A stretch of 64,000 bases of DNA from Cheiracanthium punctorium (Eukaryota > Arthropoda > Arachnida > Araneae > Cheiracanthiidae), in the NCBI GenBank assembly GCA_038373885.1, contig JAWZYV010012274.1, forward strand, positions 2,418,001 to 2,482,000, in the 5' to 3' direction. Shown here piece by piece: positions 53,851 to 64,000 of the stretch. Position 1 is the stretch's first letter. Each line of letters starts with the position of its first letter. The translations under genes were made by a program, and so were the position numbers. The notes beneath the pieces are model-generated. The model saw only the letters and a program-made list of their open reading frames with translations. It searched no databases and was not told where the DNA came from.

Positions 53851-56800
53851 GGTTTGAAAAAAAAAGATAATATTTAAAACATTTATTATTATTATCATTA
53901 TTTTAACTTGTGAAAAATATTATTGCTCATTTCACTGATAATGGCACTTAAAATACCATCGCAAATTTCGGACAAACATTTTAATTACCGTTTGAAGTAT
54001 CGAGTTGCTAGTTTTCTGCTGACAGGAAAAACAAAAGTAGATGTATAAATTTGTTATATATTGTATAACATAAATTTGTTTATAATTCGGAAAATTCATA
54101 CACTTTAGCAAAGTGTTTCAAATAGTGTACACGAAATTAAATCCATTTCTTAATTAAAAAGTCGTTTAACAAGAAATTTCTCAGCTTAAATAAACTAGTT
54201 TTTCCATCTTGAGAAAAATAGCTAAAACATATTAAAAAATACTGACTTAAAAGTTTTCCGAAAAAATATTCTAAAAACTCTGAAAAAGAAAATGGTAAAA
54301 TATCATACATAGTTGAAAGCTCTTATAACTCTTTTATGTATCTCAGTATTAGAATGAATGAACATTTATTTATTGAGTTTTTTTTTCATTTCTTAACATG
54401 ACGTGATCGCGTTTCTCTTTTCTGTTACATATTTTCTAGGATGGTTGGTAAATAGTTATTAACTGAGAAAATACTTTTCTGTCCTTCAATTATAGTTCTT
54501 GTTTCTGAGCTGGCACGAAATGTCAGTTGACGAAAAACGGTTTTTAGAGTCAATATTAGTGGGTTGTTTTTACGGCATACTTTATATTAAAAAAGTAAAA
54601 ATGGATCTAGAATTAAACAACCGAACTTTATTTACAGTCAGCATTAGTTAGATATAAACGAAAAACTTGAAATTATTCTAAAAAGTTTAAAATTTTTCCA
54701 ACAATGTTCCTTTTACTATTCGACGCAATGTATCTTACTAAAATTAAGTTAAACTTTAGTATGTGTTTGTGTGTGAGTGTATGCCTTAGTACAACAATTT
54801 TTTTAATTGTGTGGTTTTTAAGAATAAACTTACTCAAGAGTAGAAAAACAAAAGGTGAAGGGCATATTCTCAATGTTGGTACTTTTTCGTTATGGATCTG
54901 CCACTTTTTATCTCTCATATATTTTTTACTGTGATTTTATCTGTTAATTCTTATAGTTATTCTCTATTTCGCTTCTTATTTATTATCCTATTTTCTTAAT
55001 TGCGTTTTATATTAATTATATATTTTTCCTATATTTGATTTCAGTTTTACATACTTTTGTCATTTAAGATGCTATAAAATAATTAACTTTTTGCTCTATT
55101 TGTTTTAATTATTTTTCTTTTCGAATTACTGCTGCATGGTTCCAAAAAAGGAGCAAGTTTACAACAGAAATTACAATATCTTTCAAATTCAGAAATAATA
55201 AGGTCAAACATAAATTTTAAATTATAAGCATATTTCGCAATTTATGAAAGCAGTTATTAAATATAAATAATAATTTCTTAAATAAATAAATTATTGTATT
55301 AAAGATGGTCACTGATTAAAACTTTTAAGTGTTAATAAAACAATGTGCGACATTTTTCCTGTAAATCAAACTGAAAAATTCAGAAAAGTTTTAATCAAAT
55401 TTTAATAGAATTAATCGACTTAAATTCACTTGTTAGTGAACTGTTAGTGGACTTGAATATTCTAACAACAACTTTATTTATGAATGATTGATTTACTTTA
55501 TATTATTGTTTAGTGTTTCAATTTATCGGCATAGCCCTGGATAAAATTTCTTTTCATTAGATGTAGACATCTCTGGAATGTCCTCAATGTTTCACGAGCT
55601 ACATTTTTTTGTAGACACATTCTTTAAAATCTTAGCCAAAGATATGAGTTTGATACTATAAAAAGTATGTATAACGTCGCGATTTCTCAAATGTTATTTT
55701 ATTTTGTTTTTCTTTAAGACGGAAGCAAATAGTTTATCTCTCAAAGAAAACCCCATTCATGTGAAGCACAAAAAAAAATGCCTTTGGGTCAACTTTCTTT
55801 CCTTTCTCGTTTTTTTTTTGCGACGCAGATGTGCAAACAAACTGTTGAATTGCCTTTAAAAACCTAAATGGTAGAAATTAAGAGATAAATTAGTGAGTTA
55901 AGAGACTTTTTTGACGTCGGTAGCATCTGGTTTACCATATTTGTCCGTTTTACTATAATCTTTCTTGCGTATCACCAACGACGACGACAGACAACTGAAC
56001 TGTTTCAGAAAGAAGGAAAAAAACACGTGTTGGTGTGCTTTCCCAAGCCTAAAATCAGGCGAAGTTCAAAAGAAACTTATGAAATGAAAAACGTTTCATT
56101 AAAACTGCCGATGATTACCTCAACAAAAATATCATTCGCATTACATTTGAAAAAAAAAAGATAAAATCCCAATGGCCGATAGAAGGCAAACAGAGAAATG
56201 TGCTATACAGTCACGTTGGTTCCATTTCTAAATACTTTAATAGATCTGTAATTAAAAGCAAAAACAAAAATGTAAAAGAATCAAAGAACTTACGACTTAA
56301 ATTTTCTGAGAAGTGTTACTTTCTTTTCTTCTTTCTTTTTTTCCGAATAATTTATGCAAACGAGTAATTTTTTTTCACTGCATTTGCTGCAAGCGATTTT
56401 GCTAATTTACTATTCACGACTGAATTTTTATGTAATCAAAAGGCATGTATCTTTGCTGTTGAAAAGTCTAATTACATGTACAGGGGGATTCAAAGCTTTT
56501 GAGTTTTAACTTAAATAACGCATTAAAGGTGAATTTTTAAAAAGAACTTTCATGCATATCTTCTTCCTTACCCAAATTCGAAACTTTTTTGAGAAAATAT
56601 TTTATTTTCATTGCAAAACATTAAGAGAACCGTGCAGTTCTCTGTCTTTATCGAAGGATACAAGAGTTACTGTGATACAAGAAATGATAACAATAATTAC
56701 TAAACTTTCCAGGCACAAATAAAATGTATGAATGTTTTCCTTTGTACGTATGTGTCCACAAAGGTTACTTCTACAAACGAAATTTCGAATAAAGTAGTGT

Positions 56801-57779
56801 TAAAGGAAATTGTATACTTAATTCAGTTATAAACTCTTTAATGTGTTATCAGGGCATATTCATTTATTCAGCATGCAGATGTTAATAAATATCCATTGAA
56901 AACTACAAAAGATGTAGCTTTCAAATTAATTCTAATATGTTTATATGTATATGTGTATATAAACCATTACTTCAGAGGATCGGTGTAGAAAAGTGTCTTT
57001 TGCCACAACATAAGTAAAAAAATGCCTATAGAAGATTAGTCACATTTTAATCTGTTCACGCAAAACTTTTGTAGGCAGTCTCCAGGTTGCTACGAATGAA
57101 TACAACACTTTTGTCCTCTTACGACAGAAATAGAATAAGCTAAGTCTCTAGCTGTGCAATACAAAGGACTACAGATAAAGAAATGTCAAGGGCAGACAGT
57201 TAGCTTAAAGAACTAAATACAAAATATTTACCAGTGACAAGTTGATAGCTTAAATATTGATTTGTTATTGATCAAAATATTCATGATGATAATTATATGG
57301 AAAAAAATTACCTAATATGTGGCATTTACTTTCTGTTGCAGATCCAGGAAAAGGACTAGAGTTCTCCGCCCCAATCCCCCTAACAAACAAAAAGAAATAT
57401 TGTTTACGGGTAACATTTTGCTCACACTGCACTTACGTAAAATGAGCTTTTTCTTTGCCTCCTGGTTGACTGTAGACTTTACTTACGGATTCAATAAACA
57501 CTATAGAAACATTAAGATAATCGGGAAATTTTAGAGACATATACTCATTACACTCATACTCTATCAACGATAAGGCATCCTCAGCTCTGTATCCACTGGG
57601 ATGTCTTATCATAGAGCTAAGAGCATTTGCTTGCTCGTGACTTTGACTAAATATTTATTTTATCTTCCCTTAATAAAGAAGTATGTTTTTGTTTAGATAT
57701 TGCGTACAAAGCATGTTTCACAACGAGGATTTTAAGAGAGATATACTAATGCAATATAATGGCAGAACTAAACTAAATT
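53851..57779. other. Long AT-rich stretch with no recognised gene or element
   Basis: No ORF here has a family signature. Frames at 54673-54934 and 57319-57534 were examined and look incidental. Could be intron or old intergenic DNA. Confidence 0.5.
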
Positions 57780-58014
57780 CAGTGGCGCAAGAGCCTGCGG
57801 GGAGCCATGGCTTGCTCTGTACTTTGGGGTGCGGTAGCATTTTGTCATTAAACATGGCTATGAACATGGTCCTGATTCAAAGCCCCTAGTGTTTAGTCCC
57901 TTACTTTCTTGGTCCTCATTTTATCAAGGCTTATTCAACCTTGCCCAACCATGGAATTGAACCCGAAACTTAAGTCACGGTAGCACAATGCACTAACCAT
58001 TATATCACTGGAAT
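57780..58014 (-). mobile_element. SINE family B, diverged copy
   Basis: On the plus strand: AGTGGCGCAAGAGCC, TGGGGTGCGGTAGC, CAAAGCCCCTAGTGTTTAGT, ATGGAATTGAACCCGAAAC and CACTAACCATTATATCACTG. The order matches 13057-13324. A and B boxes are degraded. Confidence 0.75.
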
Positions 58015-59814
58015 AGCAAAATTTTACATAAAAATTACTAATAAAACCTATGAATTGCACAGTATACTTTTTATTTCCATCATTCATAAATTAATCATCA
58101 AATTTGATAATGAATGCCGATGATTCATAATCAGTCATCAAAATTAGTGATTTCGTCACACAAAAAAACTACTTTGACTACTTTTGACTCTCTGATACTC
58201 TTTATGTAACTCTATATGTTTTATGAAAATCAAAGCCTAGTTTAACATAGTGATTGAAATAGCATTTAACGCTCTCTCGTGGAGACACAGATTGGCATTT
58301 GCTGGGGAAAAAAGGAAAAAATCTGTCTTTTTATTATTTCAATTTAATGAAATAGAAAGTGCTACGTTTTTTCACGGTTTTTAGCTTATCAGCTTACGAT
58401 CAACGAATATCAAATATCTGGAGAAAACATGGAATACAGTGTAAAATACTCTATATGTCCTGGTATGTTAAAAGAACGTTTGATCACCAACCCTCCATAG
58501 GTTCCGAATTTTAGAAAACGCTGTCTAATCTATAATCAATGTAAAAACCTCACATGTCAAATTTCGTATTAGTAGCTTCGGTAGTTTCTGATAGTCGAAA
58601 TATTGACACACGAAAGAACTACATTACTTTCCGGTCTTCCTAAAATGATATTTTGTCAAAAGTATGCATTTGGCCTTCAGTTTTACAGAATGGATAAAAT
58701 ACCCCGCAATTCATATCATGCAAGCCAATTTTAATCACCTTTAAACGCCTTTGTCATCATCTTTAGTTCGGTTGTTGTGGCTTAACTACGATTTATTTGC
58801 ATGATTAAACACCTTGAAATTTTTAAGGGGTGCATTACTTATACTTTTGTAAAAAGAGACGAAATAATTCATAATACAAGTCCATACTGACGTTAAAATC
58901 TTGAATGTAGTTGCTTCTTCTACTAAGAAAGATATCCTTGTAAACAATCGAGTGGAAAGATCTAGAAAGCCAAGCGAATGGAGAGAAAAATATAAGAGCC
59001 TTACATAAGATCTCTTCCCAAGAATATGTCTGTGAAGGTTTCTCTGGAGTGATTTGGAACGCATTCAAGTAGTTTCTATAAAAAATGCATTTACAACTGT
59101 AGGTAGACAGCTTGTCTACGCTCTAAAAGCTCTGATTTCATTTCCTATCCAAATTTTTATTGCATACATACTCGAATTTGTCAGCAATTTCTTTTTTACT
59201 AGCGAAGACAGATCGATCTTTGATCTTTTGATGATTGATCTTTTTGTCACTTTTCGGGAATATAAAACACAAACTCATTAATTGCAAATTTGGAATATCC
59301 TAAGCAACATTTTAATAATCAAGCGTTCTTGTGAGAAATTTTGCCCTTTACGCCCCTCTCAAGAAATATTTTTATGGCTTCATGTCTCGTTTTTGTAAAT
59401 TTAATATTTAGTTCACAAGATGACTCGTGAAGTTTTTTGAACTGTACATTCTAGGCAAAATCGGTTCGAAACTTTTTCTATTCATCTTCTGTTGAATGGA
59501 AATTATAGATTGCGTTTCCTTCAAAATTTACATGATAATATAGTAACGAATTAAGGCCTTCAATATCATCAAATCTGTGATCAACAGAAGCAAGGCTTTT
59601 ACTTCCAATTATAGAATAAAACGTATTTTTAAATCTTCGATTAAACATGACTAAATAAAAGTTCATCTGCTGCTTTCCTGGTGAGCATACAAACTTCATC
59701 AAATAAAAAAATATTTTGATGAAAAAATGTACGATTGAATATCACAGATATATACATTTCAGGGCATTTTGAAGAGCGGTGGCAGAAGTCCGCTTGCCCC
59801 GTTATGAAGTGGTA

Positions 59815-59852
<38 letters not shown>

Positions 59853-60420
59853 CAAATAGTCAGTGAAAGTTTTTAATTAAATTTCACTTAAAATTTTATC
59901 AACTTGATTCAAATTTTTATCAAAAACTAGACTAATTAATTTATAATATCATACCTCTAGTTTGAAAGACAAAATAATTTACATTTAAAAGTTTACTTTT
60001 TGGGGGTCTAAATCTTCAATAGATAATAAAGGAAAAATGCATATTTTACCTAATAACTGATAATGATAAGTTTTCTTAAATACTCTATACCCTGACCAAA
60101 AAGAGAAAAATATATACAAACAATTTTCTTCCGAAACGGATGGGTGTTCTAGAATAATATTTCCATTATCTCGTCACGTTTCCTTCAATCATCCTTGAGA
60201 AGATACTATGTCCGAAAACATAACTTTCTTCTCTTTGCGTCATTTTTTTTATGAAAAGGGAAAATCTACATTACTAGTTCCTTTTTCTGTTTTGATCCTA
60301 TAAGATATCAGCCAATTTTTAACTGTCATAATTTTGATTCATTATCACCCCCGAAATGTCAAGGCATGAGGTCAGGAAATCGCTGACCGACAGTCAACAC
60401 TTCTCTTAACAGGATTTAAG
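58015..60420. other. No gene recognised; (TA)n at 59816-59848
   Basis: AT-rich DNA with one TA microsatellite of about 16 units. Frames at 58786-59281 overlap on both strands and lack motifs. Confidence 0.5.
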
Positions 60421-60424
60421 CGGC

Positions 60425-60562
60425 GTTTTGACAGCTGAGATCAGCTGACGCCGAATTCCAACACTTAAATATAAGTTGTTGGAGAGGAATCGCTCCTTTT
60501 CACAGCATATCATTTTGTGACAATATTGTTCCAACTGCAATTTTAAAATATTTATTTGGGTA
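60425..60562 (+). promoter_or_regulatory. Candidate host promoter and noncoding first exon
   Basis: Two CAGCTG E-boxes (60432-60437 and 60443-60448), a TATA-like TTAAATATAAG at 60465-60475, and a splice donor TTGG/GTAAGA at 60560. The region from 60360 to 60540 is distinctly richer in GC than its neighbours. A start near 60500 would give an untranslated exon of about 60 bp. No coding exon was found downstream on the plus strand. Confidence 0.3.
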
Positions 60563-61648
60563 AGACGATTTCTTTTCTCAAAACTTTAACATTTTATATT
60601 CAATTTTCGTATGAATTGCTTTCCCTTTCTAAAAATGTATTGCTTTATTGAATTTATTGAATTTCTTTTTTATTTTTCATTGTTTTATACTTTTTTTTCT
60701 TAAAGTAATTTAAGTTAGAAATTTTTGAATGCAACGATATGAACAGAGGATATATTTTCGGTGGAATAAAGCTTAAAATAAGCAGGCAAAATTAGTTGTT
60801 CAGAAGTTAAGTGAGTGGTTTCAAATTCAAATGTTACCCCATTCCTCAATTAAAATCTCCTTAGCCGCTGTCCACCAAGCCGTCTAAAATGCAGCCAGAA
60901 AATCTGAAGAAATCTTAATATTAAAAAAAATATATTGATCAATATCTTTTTATTCTCTGAAATATGTTATAATTTATAAAAGTTTAACAATATATATCAC
61001 AACAGATGTTTTTCAGTAATATATTTTTCTTTACCATCATTTTATTAACCTACTTGGTCTCGACTTTTTTTTTCTGAATGGATCTCTTACTTAAATTGAT
61101 GTTTTGTGATTTGATGTTCCGAACATGATTTAACAGCAAAATTCACCAAACATAGCCATCCCACGAGAACAAAAATTGATTACTTCTATTAATAATGTAA
61201 GACTGGGAACTTCTCTAAGCTGCGGAAACAATAACCGGAAGACAAGCTCATTGTTTAAGGCGACATAAAGTCACAATTTGATTAATAATTATGGGCTCTA
61301 TCAAGGTTTCTATAAAATCATCAATTAAACAAGTGCGTCTTAGACAAAATTCGACCCTTGTTTAGAGCCCAAAAATACTGATATTCATTTGAGAATGACA
61401 TATCCGCCATAAAAATATTTTTTATACCACGACATTTTATGTAACATCTTTCTTCCTTGATTTGTAAAAAGAAATTTCTTAATTCAGACATATAGTGCAT
61501 GTTTTCTCATCTGCAAATAGTGTCAAAATCTTGATTAAAGTAATTTTGAATATTTAATCATCTAATTAGCGGTATCAAAAGATGAAATTTTCAAAAACTA
61601 TATACATAATAAAAACATATAAAACATTATTTAATACGGCGGATTAAT
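60563..61648. other. No gene recognised
   Basis: AT-rich DNA. Confidence 0.45.
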
Positions 61649-61649
61649 T

Positions 61650-61929
61650 AGTTAAAATTTTTTATTTGGGAATACCTTATTCCCCCGTACATGATATATA
61701 TTTCGGTTACACACATAACCATCTTCAGTCGTTTCTGGATCTCTCACTAATGATTATATGAAATGATTATATGAAATGATTATATGAATGATTATATGAA
61801 AAAAAAAAAAAAAAAAAAGAAGCCGCCATTAGTGAGAGATCCAGAAACGACTGAAGATGGTTATGTGTGTAACCGAAATATATATCATGTACGGGGGAAT
61901 AAGGTATTCCCAAATAAAAATTTTTAACT
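61650..61929. repeat. Near-perfect inverted repeat, 103-bp arms
   Basis: Arms 61650-61752 and 61827-61929 match at 102 of 103 positions. The 74-bp spacer is a short tandem repeat of ATGATTATATGA followed by a run of 18 or so A. Arm sequence includes CTGAAGATGGTTATGTGTGT and AACCGAAATATATATCATG. Whether it is a MITE, a folded-back retroelement end or an inverted duplication cannot be told from one copy. Confidence 0.95.
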
Positions 61930-62685
61930 ATATACATGCTTTTGAAATTTTGAATTTTAGTTTTATGCTAGAGTAAAATCATTTTGTCGCTCAAAGTAAA
62001 ACTAAGGCAATTATTTAACATAACTTTGACACTCCAGTTTTCTCTAGAAATGCAATTGCTGAAATGCTATTATACGTTTTAGTATTGTTCTTGTATAACA
62101 TAAATGAATGCAAACAATTGTAAAAGCGTTTTTTTTTAATTTAATGAAGGTGAATTTTTGAAATCCGTGCTGAAATATTATTATTTCTTTTGAAAGAAAC
62201 TATTTTAATGTTTTAACTGAAAATATCTCTAAAAATTGTACCAAAATGATTATATGAATATTTTATTGCATGACAATCTTTTAAATATAAAAATTCACAT
62301 TTTAAAAAATTGATTACTTATTAATTTTAAAATTGCTAATATTTAAAATAGAAATTCTCATCAAGTCTATAATTTTTTCGCCGCACTTCTGATTTATTTT
62401 CTTCTATTAAATATAATAGTATTAAATAAAAATACAGAATTTCGACAGTTAAAATTTAAAATAGTACTGAAATTTTTATTTCGAAAGTATTTTTTATACA
62501 AAAAAAATGTTGTTTCTTAAAAAAAATACTTACAAATAGTACATGATATACAATTGAACAGGATTACAACGTCAGTGAAAATACCAGGACATAATTTATG
62601 ACGCTATAACTGAGTTGCCTCAAAGCAGACTAGTGTTCTATGGGCGAGGGGCACAGAATATTTTGAAGTTATAAGAGAGTCGTCA
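61930..62685. other. No gene recognised
   Basis: AT-rich DNA. Confidence 0.45.
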
Positions 62686-62686
62686 C

Positions 62687-63187
62687 TTACAAACGAGGTC
62701 TTATAACCGAGTTCAACAGTATTTGTAGCCTTCCATAAACTAAAATCATTCCCACCATAATATTATATGAGAAACAAAATAAATTACAGATAGCCGCCCT
62801 GAGGTCATTGAACTTAGTAGTATTACCTGAAAATAACCCCAAAATAATAAAGATGGCTAATAATGTTTCCATCAAAAATTTCTGAATTTCGTTAAAAGGG
62901 CATCCCTTGAAGCTGCTATTCGATATTAATACCATTTTAATTTGAGAATCCTCCCCTTTTGGAAGAAATCCAATACGACAAAATTTACTCCCTCTGGGGG
63001 AAAAAAAATTGAGAATAGTCCTCGAGGTACCGCAATCTTTTTGGGAATCCAATGACCGCTCGCTGGCGTGGAGTTGAATCTTATAATAGCACATCGCACA
63101 GCCAGATGATTCATTCTCTTCCGTCAGAGTCAGCTGGGAAGAAGATATCTGCGGTTTCTCGCGGCCGAATTTCCGAAGCAGGTCCAT
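62687..63187 (-). CDS. Hypothetical protein or first coding exon, 166 codons
   Basis: This is the longest frame in the window without transposon similarity. The ATG at 63185-63187 opens MDLLRKFGREKPQISSSQLT followed by LTEENESSGCAMCYYK. The first 60 or so codons (63187 to about 63000) use a balanced codon set (CTG, CGG, GGC, CGC, GAG, CAG) unlike the AT-driven chance frames elsewhere. The second half is hydrophobic and AT-rich (LLAIFIILGLFSG, LFCFSYNIMVGMILVYG), which could be a membrane segment or intron sequence read through. A first exon ending near 63000 is as plausible as the full frame. No family was recognised, no second exon was found and no clear TATA box precedes it. Confidence 0.3.
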   Translation of the reverse strand: MDLLRKFGREKPQISSSQLTLTEENESSGCAMCYYKIQLHASERSLDSQKDCGTSRTILNFFSPRGSKFCRIGFLPKGEDSQIKMVLISNSSFKGCPFNEIQKFLMETLLAIFIILGLFSGNTTKFNDLRAAICNLFCFSYNIMVGMILVYGRLQILLNSVIRPRL

Positions 63188-63189
63188 TA

Positions 63190-64000
63190 CAATTACACAG
63201 ATTCTCTCATTTTTCTATTTAGTGAAAAATTTCTTTCTGTCTATTTCCTCATTTTTCTCGCCACTCATAGCATTGGCATGTGGGGCTTAACGTTTTACGC
63301 ATTTTCAGTGTTTGGAGATAAATCACAGCGATTCGACGCTGCGATAAACTATCAAGAAGACACTTAAATTATTCGACGAAGTAAAAAAAAAAATACGGAA
63401 AATCTGTAAGTAGCACGTTTTTATTAAAGCCGCTCTAAAAAAGAATTGTAGAACTTAAGTACTTTTGACTTTATTTTAATTGTTAAATCATAAAGATCAA
63501 CAATCAACACTGTAATCAGTCTTGTCGCTTATATAAGTAGTTTGCTGTTATTGAATAAATCAATTTCTTTAACTTCTATCGTTGTTGTCCTAACAATCTT
63601 ATGTTGTGTGCAATTTTTTAGTTTTGAAATGCCTCTTCAAATTAAAGCATGCATGTCAAGTCAGCGATTTTCGACTGCATGCAAAATTTTCTTAGCTTTG
63701 GTGTACAGTTAAAAAGACAAGAGTAGGATAGTCTTAAGTTTTTAAGTAAATTCCTACGATTTATGCATTTATTATACTTTACCAGTATGCAAAATTTAAG
63801 CATGGAAAGACAAGAAAACCGTTCGTAAGAAATGTTTGATGCAGCAACAAAATTTTTAAAAATGCAAATTCAAGAATGTATTATGTAGAAAAACTTTATT
63901 CCATACAAAAAATAATGAAGAACTTGGAAAATCATTCATTGTCAAAATTTTATTTATAATGGATTTTCTTGCAGTTAACAATACATGATTCCATCTAATA
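63190..64000. other. No gene recognised
   Basis: AT-rich DNA; would be the upstream region of the frame at 62687-63187 if that is a gene. Confidence 0.4.

Noticed and set aside
62926..63114. 62-codon ORF overlapping the hypothetical exon
   Set aside because: Alternative frame of 62687-63187 with poorer start and composition.

Overview
The window looks like intergenic or intronic DNA from an arthropod nuclear genome. It is AT-rich and has no operons, ribosome-binding sites or compact gene layout. It is densely packed with eukaryotic transposons: Tc1/mariner, hAT, pogo-like, piggyBac-type TTAA elements, tRNA-derived SINEs, and fragments of retroelement and Helitron-type genes. The repeat mix suggests a spider or another arachnid, but that is inference; no host marker gene was found to prove it. 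All named coding regions are transposon genes, nearly all broken. The best candidate for host coding sequence is a 166-codon ORF at 62687-63187 on the minus strand, and even that is unproven.

Layout. 0.6-2.2 kb: almost intact Tc1-type transposon (TIRs, TA duplication, TATA box, one frameshift). 2.4-3.0 kb: TTAA-flanked non-autonomous element with long inverted arms and a 30-bp inner hairpin. 4.8-8.7 kb: a member of a long interspersed family (called F here), split by a 2.4-kb foldback element and by a SINE. 9.6-10 kb: old repeat with a 107-bp MITE inside. 11.9-15.6 kb: complete hAT-type element with an exact 8-bp target duplication, containing a SINE with an exact 15-bp duplication. 15.6-17 kb: a 178-bp direct repeat flanking an inverted family-F fragment. 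18.4-19.6 kb: dead Tc1 transposase followed by two MITE copies in inverted orientation. 19.8-22.7 kb: family-F pieces. 22.8-23.8 kb: reverse transcriptase pseudogene. 24.9-27.2 kb: a decayed element with pogo-like ends. 28.3-30.4 kb: Tc1 fossil, then a family-F copy whose body is an 8-unit tandem array of about 155 bp. 30.5-34.3 kb: SINEs and MITEs nested in one another. 34.9-35.9 kb: BEL/Pao-like retrotransposon fragment. 36-50 kb: mostly unrecognised AT-rich DNA with a minisatellite, a hAT transposase tail, a pogo-like element and an endonuclease fragment of Helitron/helentron type. 50.9-52.5 kb: second Tc1 transposon. 53-64 kb: sparse, with old SINEs, a near-perfect 103-bp-arm hairpin at 61.65-61.93 kb and two weak host-gene signals near 60.5 and 63.1 kb.

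The elements do not form a cooperating gene system. What the window records is an order of insertion: SINE inside hAT, small hAT inside SINE, foldback inside family F, MITE inside older repeat. Non-autonomous elements dominate and must have depended on transposases or reverse transcriptases supplied elsewhere. All boundaries were read by eye from terminal repeats and flanking duplications; no database comparison was possible.
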